Positions 1 to 7,951 of a stretch of DNA of 64,000 bases are shown in pieces (positions within the stretch are counted from its first letter, which is position 1; each line of letters starts with the position of its first letter). The translations under genes and the position numbers were made by a program. The stretch is from Runella zeae DSM 19591 (GTDB lineage Bacteria; Bacteroidota; Bacteroidia; Cytophagales; Spirosomataceae): positions 476,972-540,971 of the forward strand of contig NZ_KE384036.1 in NCBI RefSeq assembly GCF_000423565.1, read 5' to 3'. Below the pieces are notes generated by a model. That model searched no databases. It saw only the letters and a list, made by a program, of their open reading frames with translations, and had not been told where the DNA came from.

Positions 1-361
1 CTAAATCGCGGCGCAAGTTACGATACAATCCGTATATTTCAAAACAAGTATAAAATAAATAAAATGCAAAAAAGGTAAGAACGAAGCCATTGGGGTCTTC
101 CACTTTCAAATATAAAAATACTCCAACGAAGATTAAACACATCACAAAACGGGCAGTAAGCGAGGAAAGGTAAAATTGAACGAATTTTTTACGATTTTCT
201 CGAAATCCAAACTCCATTAGGCGGTGTTGAAGCAAAGCCAGCGCTAAAAAAAAAGCCAAAATAGACCACTTTTTAGGGTGAATATATTGGCCCAGAGAAA
301 TGTAATCGGCTGTAAAAAGTACAATTCCTAAAAAAATGGTAAAAACAATCGAACGAAGCAT
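1..361 (-). CDS. Small polytopic membrane protein of the ATP synthase operon (partial at left edge)
   Basis: An ATG at 361 opens a leftward frame that stays open to base 1, giving 120 codons; it is cut by the window edge. The protein is very hydrophobic, with about four membrane segments (begins MLRSIVFTIFLGIVLF) and a short basic middle part (FRENRKK). It lies directly downstream of the AtpZ-like gene on the same strand. In Bacteroidota a small unnamed membrane protein commonly sits between atpZ and atpB, and is thought to help assemble or load the Fo sector. That role is inferred from position; no motif proves it. The atpB gene would be expected just outside the window. Confidence 0.7.
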   Translation of the reverse strand, partial: MLRSIVFTIFLGIVLFTADYISLGQYIHPKKWSILAFFLALALLQHRLMEFGFRENRKKFVQFYLSSLTARFVMCLIFVGVFLYLKVEDPNGFVLTFFAFYLFYTCFEIYGLYRNLRRDL

Positions 362-494
362 TTTATATCGGTTAAGTTCAAATATACAAGACAACATAAT
401 CTAAACTCCTCTGTAGGCCTTTTTTGAAAAGACTTTAACAAGTCGGGTATTTCACAGATTTATGTCAAGTATCGACAATCTAAGTCTTGAGTCT

Positions 495-725
495 TTAATG
501 TTTTACTTGCTGAATGAAATTATACAAAGCTGCGCCAATCGACACCAAAGAAAGTGTAAGTGTCCATCCCGGGATTTTATTGCCTTGCCATTCATCAAGT
601 TTATACCCTGCATACGTCCCTAGCCCTATCGTCCCCAGCATCTGTATACCCATACCAGAGTATTTGGCGTAGCTTTTGGTACGCTTATTGGCATCTTGCA
701 TTTTTTTCTCAAATTGATTATTCAT
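495..725 (-). CDS. atpZ: AtpZ/AtpI family protein
   Basis: A 76-residue protein with a charged N-terminus followed by two membrane helices: a glycine-rich one around residues 23-42 (GMGIQMLGTIGLGTYAGYKL) and a second around 52-70. The pattern of a short polar head, a glycine-rich helix, a D-x-W-Q/G turn and a second helix is typical of AtpZ/AtpI proteins. These are inner-membrane factors encoded at the head of ATP synthase operons that help build the c-ring or bring in Mg2+. It is followed on the same strand by another small membrane gene, which fits an atp operon running off the left edge. It is divergent from the glycosyltransferase gene. Confidence 0.85.
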   Translation of the reverse strand: MNNQFEKKMQDANKRTKSYAKYSGMGIQMLGTIGLGTYAGYKLDEWQGNKIPGWTLTLSLVSIGAALYNFIQQVKH

Positions 726-831
726 TGCAATAAACTGTTGTTTCCATAACGTCTGAATTAGCCGTTAAACACCACAAATATACATTTACGTTCAGATTAT
801 TTTTATTTTCTAACAAATGACTGACACCTCT

Positions 832-839
832 TAACTTTG
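832..839 (+). promoter_or_regulatory. Bacteroidota -7 promoter box (TAACTTTG)
   Basis: TAACTTTG followed by C matches the Bacteroidota sigma-ABfr -7 consensus TAnnTTTG. A transcript starting a few bases downstream would begin after the TTG at 837, so that TTG cannot be the translation start. No clear TTG is seen at the ideal -33 distance. Confidence 0.6.
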
Positions 840-854
840 CAAAAAAAGTTTCGT

Positions 855-1838
855 GTGAAAAAAGTATCTATTCTCATTGCTGCCCGCAACGAATCTGCCA
901 ATATCCTAGCCTGTCTGACTTCGGTAGCCGCGTTGAGTTATCCCATATCCCACTTGCAAGTACTGGTCGGAGATGATGCCTCTGATGACAATACCGCTAC
1001 TTTGATTAAGGATTTTATCAAAGATAAACCTCAATTTGAGTTGATTTCTATCGTCTCTACCCTCCCTCAACTGAAAGGCAAAACCAATGTGTTGGCCCAA
1101 CTTGCTCACCATGCTACGGGCGATTACCTTTTCTTTACGGATGCCGATATAGAAGTACCTGTCGGATGGATTGAAAATATGTTGGTGCATTTTGAGCCAA
1201 ATGTAGGGGTGGTTACAGGTATTACTACCATGATAAAAGGAGGGATATTTGGGCTAATGCAGGGGCTTGAATGGCTTTACTATCTATCGATGATACGCCT
1301 TTTCGCCCTTTTTGGCATTCCTATGACGGCTATGGGCAACAATATGGCCGTCAGTCGTGAAGCTTATGAGGCCGTTGGAAAATATGAGGGAATTGCTTTT
1401 TCTATTACGGAAGATTACGCCCTTTTCCATGCTATTTTGACAAAAGGTTTTCATTTTGTGCAACTATTCGATGCGCGTGTGCTTACTATTTCTCGTCCGA
1501 TTGCTACTTTCAGCCAATTGTTGAGTCAGCGCAAAAGATGGATGTTTGGGGCAATGTCTTTGCCGTGGCAACAGCGTTTAGGGGTTTATCTCAATGCTTC
1601 TCTATTGCCTTTCTTGATTATAATGGGATTTTGCTTTCCAAAAACCATCCTCCTTTTGGCTTTCCTCCATTATCTTTTGGTGGTGGCCTGGATGGTCGGC
1701 ATTATCAATTGGCTGCAACTTCCCGCGCTTATGATAGGTGTTCCTATTTTCTGGTTTTACCACATTTTTATGAATTTTGTAATGTTTATCAATTTTTACA
1801 CGCGTCAATCCACCGTTTGGAAGGGCCGCGAGTACTAG
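855..1838 (+). CDS. Glycosyltransferase family 2, membrane-associated
   Basis: The N-terminus carries the GT-A start VSILIAARNESANILACL, then a DDASDD motif near residue 45, a DADIEVP (DxD-type) metal site near 95, an ED in FSITEDYALF as catalytic-base candidate, and QRKRW, the QxxRW motif of processive or membrane GT2 enzymes. The C-terminus has three or more membrane helices. It probably transfers sugar from a nucleotide-sugar donor at the inner membrane; the acceptor is unknown. I chose GTG at 855 (MKKVSILI) because an upstream TTG at 837 overlaps a promoter -7 box. It is followed at 18 bp by the TatD gene, probably in one transcript. Confidence 0.85.
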   Translation: MKKVSILIAARNESANILACLTSVAALSYPISHLQVLVGDDASDDNTATLIKDFIKDKPQFELISIVSTLPQLKGKTNVLAQLAHHATGDYLFFTDADIEVPVGWIENMLVHFEPNVGVVTGITTMIKGGIFGLMQGLEWLYYLSMIRLFALFGIPMTAMGNNMAVSREAYEAVGKYEGIAFSITEDYALFHAILTKGFHFVQLFDARVLTISRPIATFSQLLSQRKRWMFGAMSLPWQQRLGVYLNASLLPFLIIMGFCFPKTILLLAFLHYLLVVAWMVGIINWLQLPALMIGVPIFWFYHIFMNFVMFINFYTRQSTVWKGREY

Positions 1839-1856
1839 AAAAATTATTTACTTCCC

Positions 1857-2699
1857 ATGCTGAAATTAAACATGATTGAAACCCACGCCCATATTTATGA
1901 CGATGCTTTTGATGAAGACCGTACCCAAATGCTCGAAAGGGCTTTTGAATCAGGAATAACACAGATATGGATGCCCAACTGTGACCACACTACTATCGAC
2001 GGAATGCTGGCACTTGCAACCCAATACCCTAATGTCTGCCGGCCTATGATGGGGCTTCATCCTACTTATGTTAAGGCTGATTTTGAGCAAGAATTGTACA
2101 TTGTTGAAAATTGGCTTGATAAAATGACTATTTCAACAAACAACCCCACTTCGATAGATGCTAGCTTGACGGACGGGTCGTCCGTTCCACAGTTTGTGGC
2201 GATAGGTGAAATAGGAATGGATTTGTACTGGGATAAAACTTTTGTAGAGCAGCAAAAAGAAGCATTTCTGATCCAATGCGATTTAGCACTCAAGCATCAT
2301 CTCTGGATTGACATTCATTGCCGTAATGCCTTCTGGGAAGTTGTAGAACTTATTGAAAAAGTAGGAGATACCCGACTGACAGGCATTTTTCATTGTTTTA
2401 CAGGTACGCTCGAAGAAGCCCAAAAAGCGATTGACCTTGGTTTTAAATTGGGGATTGGCGGAGTAGCTACCTTTAAAAACGGGGGTCTCGACAAAGTGTT
2501 GCCCTATATTGATATGAAACACATCGTTTTGGAAACAGATAGTCCCTACTTAGCACCTGTACCTTACCGAGGCAAGCGCAATGAGGTAGCCTATGTACCG
2601 CTCATAGCTCAACGCGTGGCCGACCTGATGCAAGTATCGGTGGAGATGGTGGCTTCCCAAACGACGGCCAACGCTCTTTCTCTTCTTCCTTCTATGTAG
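1857..2699 (+). CDS. TatD family metal-dependent hydrolase
   Basis: A TIM-barrel amidohydrolase-fold protein of the TatD family. The first metal-ligand motif THAHIYD is at about residues 9-15. GEIGMDLYWD (about 118-127) is the conserved G-E-x-G-L-D region, HCRNA and HCFTG supply further histidines, and ETDSPYLAP near residue 225 is the family's C-terminal signature. TatD proteins are cytoplasmic 3'-5' exonucleases or deacylases; the substrate here is unknown. The length (280) is slightly above the usual 255-265 because of a short insertion around residues 90-112. ATG at 1872 (MIETHAHIYD) is an equally good start. A hairpin terminator lies about 160 bp after the stop. Confidence 0.92.
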   Translation: MLKLNMIETHAHIYDDAFDEDRTQMLERAFESGITQIWMPNCDHTTIDGMLALATQYPNVCRPMMGLHPTYVKADFEQELYIVENWLDKMTISTNNPTSIDASLTDGSSVPQFVAIGEIGMDLYWDKTFVEQQKEAFLIQCDLALKHHLWIDIHCRNAFWEVVELIEKVGDTRLTGIFHCFTGTLEEAQKAIDLGFKLGIGGVATFKNGGLDKVLPYIDMKHIVLETDSPYLAPVPYRGKRNEVAYVPLIAQRVADLMQVSVEMVASQTTANALSLLPSM

Positions 2700-2858
2700 C
2701 AGATTCACTAAAACTTAAAAGAGTATCTCATCAACACCTTTCCGATAACTACCTAATACCTTCGTAGTCTCTAAATGGGCTTTGGGCAATTATCAAAATA
2801 GGCAGCGAAGAAATTCGCAACGGTACTCTCATTCAATAATTTTCGCGATGTGTTCTAT

Positions 2859-2900
2859 CCGCTCGATGTATTTTTCAGATACGAAACATCGAGCGGTTTT
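2859..2900 (+). terminator. Rho-independent terminator after tatD
   Basis: An 11-bp perfect inverted repeat (CCGCTCGATGT at 2859-2869 and ACATCGAGCGG at 2886-2896) with a 16-base loop, followed by TTTT. Confidence 0.7.
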
Positions 2901-2934
2901 GGGAGAAAAAAGTGTTGGTTTGGGAGCTTTCATC

Positions 2935-2943
2935 TAATTTTGC
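2935..2943 (+). promoter_or_regulatory. -7 promoter box TAATTTTGC for asparaginase gene
   Basis: Perfect TAnnTTTGC. A TTG at 2915-2917 lies 17 bases upstream, a little short of the usual 19-21 spacing. The box lies inside the longest open frame of the next gene, so translation must start further downstream. Confidence 0.6.
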
Positions 2944-2968
2944 AGCGTCACAAAAAACTTCATCAACT

Positions 2969-4036
2969 TTGCCAGCTTACAAAACAGTCAAAATCAACCC
3001 CGCCTTACCCAATCGCCCCCGTGCTTCGGTATTGGTCATTTATACAGGCGGCACTCTCGGAATGGTGTTTGAGAAAGGAAATCTTGTGCCTTTTGATTTT
3101 GAACAAATCCTCGACAAACTACCCGAAATCAAACGCCTGGACTTCGAAATCACCTTTACGAGTTTGGAAGAAATCATGGATTCTTCCAACATGCGCCCCG
3201 AAGTATGGGCCGAAATCGCCAACTTAATTCAGCGCAATTACGCCTTTTATGACAGTTTTGTAATACTGCACGGTACCGATACGATGGCTTACACGGCCTC
3301 GGCATTGAGTTTTATGCTCCAAAATCTCCACAAGCCCGTGATTTTGACGGGTGCGCAGCTGCCTATTGGGGTAGCTCGTACGGATGCCCGCGAAAACATC
3401 ATCACCGCTTTGGAGATAGCCGCTGCCCAAACCGACGGTCAACCACTCGTGCCAGAAGTGTGTATTTACTTTCAAAACTATCTGTTGCGCGGTAACCGCG
3501 CCAAAAAGAAGGAAAGCTCACAGTTCAACGCTTTTCGTTCCGAAAACTACCCTGCATTGGCCGAAGTGGGGGTCACTATCGAGTACAACCGTCCTTATAT
3601 TGCTTCTTACCGTACCGACGCACCTTTTGGGGTACAAGCCCAACTTGATGCCAACGTAGCGATTTTGAAGCTTTTCCCGGGAATGACTCAAAACGTAGTA
3701 CGCTCAGTCCTCAGTATCTCAGGTCTTCGCGGTGTAGTACTCGAAACTTTTGGAGCGGGCAATGCCCCTACCCTACCGTGGTTCTTACACGAACTCAAAG
3801 AAGCCACCGAACGCGGTATAATAATACTAAACGTATCTCAATGCGACGGTGGCAGAGTAATGCAAGGGCGCTATCAAACCAGTAGTTGGTTTGATAAAAT
3901 AGGCGTAGTAAGCGGCGGCGACATCACAACCGAAGCTGCCATTACAAAAATGATGTGGATACTGGGTCAAGAAACCGACCACAACCTGATACGCCAACGC
4001 CTCAGCCAACCTCTTGCAGGCGAAATGAGCCTATAA
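2969..4036 (+). CDS. ansA: Type I (cytoplasmic-type) L-asparaginase
   Basis: The N-terminal motif VLVIYTGGTLGM holds the first catalytic threonine of the TGGT motif. FVILHGTDTMAYTAS is the second signature, carrying the HGTDTMA threonine-aspartate pair. LPIGVARTDARENI and the C-terminal FGAGNAPTLPW also fit bacterial type I asparaginases, which hydrolyse asparagine to aspartate and ammonia. There is no signal peptide. The frame is open from GTG 2912, but a perfect promoter box at 2935-2943 lies within that stretch. The likeliest start is TTG at 2969 (LPAYKTVKINPALPNRP), giving about 355 residues, near the family norm of 330-350. Confidence 0.9.
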   Translation: MPAYKTVKINPALPNRPRASVLVIYTGGTLGMVFEKGNLVPFDFEQILDKLPEIKRLDFEITFTSLEEIMDSSNMRPEVWAEIANLIQRNYAFYDSFVILHGTDTMAYTASALSFMLQNLHKPVILTGAQLPIGVARTDARENIITALEIAAAQTDGQPLVPEVCIYFQNYLLRGNRAKKKESSQFNAFRSENYPALAEVGVTIEYNRPYIASYRTDAPFGVQAQLDANVAILKLFPGMTQNVVRSVLSISGLRGVVLETFGAGNAPTLPWFLHELKEATERGIIILNVSQCDGGRVMQGRYQTSSWFDKIGVVSGGDITTEAAITKMMWILGQETDHNLIRQRLSQPLAGEMSL

Positions 4037-4093
4037 TAGGCAACATAGCGGAGATTTTTGATAGGGATTATTAGAAAATGTGTTTCTATTTTC

Positions 4094-4102
4094 TATTTTT
4101 GC
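4094..4102 (+). promoter_or_regulatory. -7 promoter box TATTTTTGC for tRNA-Ser
   Basis: Perfect TAnnTTTGC, 36 bases before the mature tRNA 5' end. Confidence 0.6.
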
Positions 4103-4138
4103 AACCTCAAAAATAAGGTCAAACAAAGACCACCAAAC

Positions 4139-4225
4139 AGAGGGGTGTCCGAGTGGTTGAAGGAGCACGCCTGGAAAGTGTGTATACGGGCAACCGTATC
4201 GAGAGTTCGAATCTCTTCCCCTCTG
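4139..4225 (+). tRNA. tRNA-Ser(GGA)
   Basis: An 87-nt class II tRNA. The acceptor AGAGGGG (4139-4145) pairs with CCCCTCT (4218-4224) and the discriminator is G. The anticodon loop contains GGA (CTGGAAA). There is a long variable arm (TATACGGGCAACCGTATC) and a T-arm GAGAG-TTCGAAT-CTCTT. The terminal CCA is not encoded. Confidence 0.95.
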
Positions 4226-4296
4226 CTGAAAGATGTTATTAATGAGGCAAATGCGTATTCTAACGCGCTGGTTTTCTGCTGATTAGGGTCTCATCC

Positions 4297-4587
4297 CCAA
4301 GCTCCTGCACTACAGTTAAGTTTACGGTTACGGCAAAATCTGACGGTTACGTCACTTTTTGCCGTAACTGGAAGAGAGCGACGGGTTTGGCGGCGCAGTA
4401 CTGGCAGCGTACGGAGGCGATGAAAGCCACGGCTTTTTATCTAAAGATGGATTTGATGCTCAACGAAAGCGACTTGGCGCAGCTTGATTTTGGGATCAAG
4501 TACCACCTCAACGGCCTGGATTATCTCATTGCCTCCCTCACGGCCGAACTCCCCATCAGCCTGTTGACCCACACTCTTTTCCCATGA
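4297..4587 (+). pseudogene. Truncated C-terminal fragment of an unrecognised element/phage-type protein
   Basis: A frame without a credible start runs from about 4297 to a stop at 4585-4587. It encodes a well-formed C-terminus: TVTAKSDGYVTFCRNW, then YWQRTEAMKATAFYLKM, then GIKYHLNGLDYLIASLTAEL. Its codon use looks protein-like and richer in G+C than the intergenic sequence around it. It begins just downstream of tRNA-Ser, a common integration site. I read it as the tail end of a gene from a decayed integrated element, possibly a phage structural cluster. The family is not recognised and the phage link is inference. The only in-frame TTG (4387) lies inside the conserved-looking part. Confidence 0.4.
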
Positions 4588-4637
4588 GCAAGACCATTAC
4601 AGTCCAGCTCACGGGAAAAGAATTGGAATATCAGTAA
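4584..4637 (+). pseudogene. 17-codon gene stub overlapping the preceding fragment
   Basis: ATG at 4584 overlaps the preceding TGA (ATGA arrangement, usual for translationally coupled genes). It encodes MSKTITVQLTGKELEYQ before a stop. This looks like the first residues of a gene whose remainder was lost, which supports the view that 4297-4637 is a remnant of a formerly longer gene cluster. Confidence 0.35.
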
Positions 4638-4665
4638 AAGCTTAATCGTAAATTTAACCCAAAGC

Positions 4666-6021
4666 TTACTTGACCCACTTTAGGTTATTTACTTTGCGGC
4701 CCACATTATACCCCATTCGGAGGCCTTCATCGCAATCCATGCGATAGTGAACCCCCAGCAAGATGCGTGAAATAGCATTTTCTTGGGCCATCTCATAAAA
4801 ATTATTAAACGAGCGAGGTTTGCCATTAAACTCCAATCGAAACTCGTGGCACTTGTCTGTCATTGCATAGTCGTATCCATAAATACTTGATAATACCTCC
4901 GCGGCCGCTGCACCAAAAGTAGAATGTCCAGAAGGATAGGCTGGAAAAGGAGGAGTGACACTCTTTACTTTTTGAACGGTATTATCAAGCAAAGTTTTCC
5001 ATTTTCCGTTGATAGCCCTATTGATAAATGACACAGGGCGCTCTACGTTGTAGAGATACTTAGAGTTCCAACAGGCCACGGCTCCATCGCTGAGTGCAAT
5101 AGATAGCTTGGCGTAGGTATATACTGCCTTTTCTAGTCCTGCTTTTTCTAAAACAATCACTTGATTGGCTATTGCTAACCAACGAGCCGCTGGCTCGAAG
5201 GTTTGTCCGAAAATATCATCACTCCAAAACTCCCCAATCCATCTATTTTCATAATTATCTGGAATAGAGCAAACTTCTAATGCCTGTGCAAAAAACTGAG
5301 AGGTCACAACCGAACTATAATCCAGAGGAGGCCGGGCTATTTTATCATCAGGGCCGATGACAAACGTCCGAGTACGTCCCCAATAAGGCAACAACGCTTT
5401 GGTAAAATCGGGCGTAGTAGGTTGCCATTTTCCCGGACCAGTCGGGGGAGCGTAAGAAGACGGATGGGCATTGAGATAGGCTTCATGTCCATTGGTGTCC
5501 GTTTTTGAATAATTAAATACCGCTTCAGCCACTTGTTTGCCGTATTGTTGCGAACGTTCAAAAGTACTTGCTTCTACTTGGCTTTTTAGTCCTTGCGCGT
5601 TTTTTGAGCCTAATTCATCAATTTTATTTTTATGAACATCCGGTAGATGAGGAAAAAAACTTTTCATCATTGTCCAATAAGCCGAATTAAGCACCGTGGG
5701 CCAATGATAGGTCTGGCTCGCTTCTGGTTTAGGGATGGTAAGTCCAGCAAAATTGCCAGCAATGGATTGATAACTATCCATCCCCGGAACGATAGCTTCG
5801 TAGCCTGCAAGTGAAATATAGGCAAGCGCTCTTGCTGCCACGGGTGGTCGATACCCTGGGGCATATTGATCTAAATCCAAAAAAAGTACTCCCCATTTTA
5901 GTACAATGTCGGCATCGTATTCATTTAATTTTTTTTGAGGCGTGACATCTTGATTCCGATTACAGGCTGCCACTGTGAAGAGGAGTAGTATAATTAACAG
6001 TCGATTTATAAACAATTTCAT
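4666..6021 (-). CDS. PAP2-superfamily / vanadium-dependent haloperoxidase-like lipoprotein
   Basis: Start chosen at ATG 6021 (MKLFINRLLIILLLFTVAAC), a lipoprotein signal with the lipobox cysteine at residue 20; upstream codons in the same frame look untranslated. The complete acid-phosphatase/haloperoxidase signature is present: K-x6-R-P at residues 321-329 (KYLYNVERP), PSGH at 363-366, and S-R-x5-H-x3-D at 418-429. This pocket binds phosphate or vanadate. The length of 451 residues resembles bacterial haloperoxidase-like proteins more than small PAP2 phosphatases. It is lipid-anchored and probably periplasmic. Whether it oxidises halides or removes phosphate cannot be told from sequence. It follows the duplicated membrane protein gene by 13 bp, a likely operon. 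Confidence 0.85.
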   Translation of the reverse strand: MKLFINRLLIILLLFTVAACNRNQDVTPQKKLNEYDADIVLKWGVLFLDLDQYAPGYRPPVAARALAYISLAGYEAIVPGMDSYQSIAGNFAGLTIPKPEASQTYHWPTVLNSAYWTMMKSFFPHLPDVHKNKIDELGSKNAQGLKSQVEASTFERSQQYGKQVAEAVFNYSKTDTNGHEAYLNAHPSSYAPPTGPGKWQPTTPDFTKALLPYWGRTRTFVIGPDDKIARPPLDYSSVVTSQFFAQALEVCSIPDNYENRWIGEFWSDDIFGQTFEPAARWLAIANQVIVLEKAGLEKAVYTYAKLSIALSDGAVACWNSKYLYNVERPVSFINRAINGKWKTLLDNTVQKVKSVTPPFPAYPSGHSTFGAAAAEVLSSIYGYDYAMTDKCHEFRLEFNGKPRSFNNFYEMAQENAISRILLGVHYRMDCDEGLRMGYNVGRKVNNLKWVK

Positions 6022-6034
6022 GATGGTAATTTTT

Positions 6035-6922
6035 TTAATGTTGAAATGGATATGCTCTATCAGCATACACTCCTGAGGAATGAGAGGACGTTTGCCCTTT
6101 TTGATAATAGGGAGAACGATAGTATTGGAGCAGTATAATTGGAATGATATAATCCCCCATCCGTTCGATGGTTTCAAAGATGTCCATAGGTACTCCTGCC
6201 ACTGGAAACAATAGCTCAGATGTCAATTTGTAAACGCCTACAAAAGGTAATATCCATGACAAGCGGGGTTTTAGGCAAGCCACAAGCCCCAAAGCAATTT
6301 CAAATAGCCCAAAATATTGAAGACCATACACTTCTGTAATGCCCAAGATACTTAAATTGCGAGCTACAACTTGATGTTTCATAAACACACACAGACCCCC
6401 ATGCCCTACTAAGAGACTCAAAAGGCTCAAGCGCATGAGGCATTCAAGGAAGTAGCCTTGGGAAAATGTCAAATCAGAAAGTGGTTTGAGCTTAGTAAAC
6501 CATTGCCGATAATGAAAAGTAGCCGGAATTCCATAAAGCCCAAGAAAAAGCAACGGAACACCAAAATTGCCCGCCCGCTCAAAAAATTCTGACATTCCCA
6601 TGCCAGCAGAAGGTCTGAGAGCCGCTGTAAATAAGGTCCAAAAAGAAGCCCATAACAGTAAGACACGAGTAGGATATACAAAAGCTATAATCCCTACCAT
6701 AATATCCATAATGCCCACCAAGGGCATCAAAGCAAAAGCCGTGGAGGAGTCAATAAAAAAAACTTCAAAGAAAGGAATCCATCCTTTTTTTGTTACAAGT
6801 CCCCAAAATCCATGCCCAACAAAACAGCCCAACAAACTAAATCTGAGCCAGAAAAAAAGTCTTTCTTCATAAGATGTATCTGATGAAAAAGGATTTATAA
6901 ACAAAGATGTATGTTTAGTCAT
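6035..6922 (-). CDS. Polytopic membrane protein with two DoxX-like repeats
   Basis: ATG at 6922 (MTKHTSLFINPF) is preferred over an upstream in-frame start. The protein has about eight membrane helices arranged as two similar halves. Each half has an L/M-R-x-S-L-L helix with a VGHG motif (CFVGHGFWG and LLVGHGGLC), and each ends in F-x-E-R-x-G-(N/D) followed by a hydrophobic helix (FERAGNFGVPLL and IERMGDYIIPII). The two halves suggest an internal duplication of a DoxX/SURF4-like four-helix unit. No function is known. It is encoded immediately upstream of the haloperoxidase-like lipoprotein, so the two may act together at the inner membrane and periplasm; that is inference. Confidence 0.65.
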   Translation of the reverse strand: MTKHTSLFINPFSSDTSYEERLFFWLRFSLLGCFVGHGFWGLVTKKGWIPFFEVFFIDSSTAFALMPLVGIMDIMVGIIAFVYPTRVLLLWASFWTLFTAALRPSAGMGMSEFFERAGNFGVPLLFLGLYGIPATFHYRQWFTKLKPLSDLTFSQGYFLECLMRLSLLSLLVGHGGLCVFMKHQVVARNLSILGITEVYGLQYFGLFEIALGLVACLKPRLSWILPFVGVYKLTSELLFPVAGVPMDIFETIERMGDYIIPIILLQYYRSPYYQKGQTSSHSSGVYADRAYPFQH

Positions 6923-6977
6923 CTTCCTGAAAATTTTGTAATAAGTCAGTAAATACGCGTTTATTCTCAAGGGTAAT

Positions 6978-7037
6978 AGCGTTAAATCAAACCCCTAACG
7001 CTCATACGTAATGGATGGCTACGCCCAAGCGTAAGCC
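6978..7037 (-). other. Structured 5' leader with two stem-loops
   Basis: Upstream of the leftward membrane gene are two adjacent inverted repeats. One is AGCGTTA (6978-6984) with TAACGCT (6996-7002). The other is GGCTACGC (7017-7024) with GCGTAAGCC (7029-7037), a stem with one bulged base and a 4-base loop. They could be an RNA leader, an attenuator or a small repeat element. No riboswitch class is recognised. Confidence 0.3.
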
Positions 7038-7168
7038 ACATGCCCAGCACCGAATTTGAACGAAATAGACAGTTATCTCTTCTGAATCAATCAGAATAGG
7101 TAATTCTGTTTAGTTCAAAACGTAACAAATCCTGACTTGCAAAAACTACATTTTGCAGAATCAGGAAA

Positions 7169-7735
7169 TCAAAAGAGAATATTGTACCCTTGCTCAGGAG
7201 GAGGTGTAAGAAGACAACAAAATGACGTAAGAAGGCTTTGATTCGGTCTCTCATATATCAGTGAATAGGAATCTACCTCTATGAGAGAAGGAGAAGTAAG
7301 TATAAAAGAAGGCGTAAAAAGATATATTTTGGTCAATTCATAAAGCAATTTGAGGGCTCTATTCAGAGGACTCTGCGATGACTGAGAAGTTAAATCCATT
7401 AGTTCTTGGACTCTCTCAGAAAGCTCTACAAAACGTTCGTGAGCATCACGATTCGTTTTAAGTGTAATATACAACGTATCATTTTCATGACGTTGCCCCA
7501 TGATATTGTAGAAATTTTCTCCTTCTCTAATCAGCCCCTCTTCTCCTTCATCATTTTCCCAAACGGTATTATATGGAAGAGCCGGAATCGGCACTTTAAA
7601 GGTTTTCCATTGGTCGTTTTGAGTGATAGGAGAAGCATTTCGGAATTCTTCTTCAAAAAACAAAAGCGCTACCGTCAGCCCAAACATATTGTAGAGCAGT
7701 AACAATAAAAGACCGATAGCGATAACTTTTTTCAA
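7169..7735 (-). CDS. Unrecognised single-pass envelope protein
   Basis: Starts with LKKVIAIGLLLLLLYNMFGL, a positive N-terminus and one long hydrophobic helix (signal anchor or signal peptide). A polar domain of about 150 residues follows, and then a second hydrophobic stretch (KIYLFTPSFILTSPS). TTG at 7735 and TTG at 7774 are both possible starts and no ATG fits as well. The family is not recognised. Proteins of this shape (a leading helix, an N-x-x-G-x-x-F-Y region, a C-terminal YLFTPSF-like helix) occur in Bacteroidota as hypotheticals. It has its own transcription unit, leftward, between the DoxX-like gene and the divergent ClC channel. Confidence 0.55.
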   Translation of the reverse strand: MKKVIAIGLLLLLLYNMFGLTVALLFFEEEFRNASPITQNDQWKTFKVPIPALPYNTVWENDEGEEGLIREGENFYNIMGQRHENDTLYITLKTNRDAHERFVELSERVQELMDLTSQSSQSPLNRALKLLYELTKIYLFTPSFILTSPSLIEVDSYSLIYERPNQSLLTSFCCLLTPPPEQGYNILF

Positions 7736-7951
7736 ATAGTACCCACAGAAAGAGTTGTAAAACACTAAACACAAACTTCATGCCATATGAAATAGAACAC
7801 CCTTTTGAAAGAAAAATAACCTTAGAAAAGTACAACAGAGTAGTCATCGTCACTTTATTACTTCATTGCATTTTCTCAAATAGGATAAAAGCTTCACGCG
7901 TCCTCCTCATTTTTTTGTAGTTTTCGGCCTTCAACCAGTCTTTTTTAAGGC

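Noticed and set aside
4058..4282. Open frame running through tRNA-Ser
   Set aside because: The tRNA fold explains the sequence; the protein would cross the whole tRNA.
6971..7168. Possible cobalamin riboswitch because of AAGCCACATGCCC
   Set aside because: The B12 box and the conserved receptor core are not present; only two simple stem-loops are seen.
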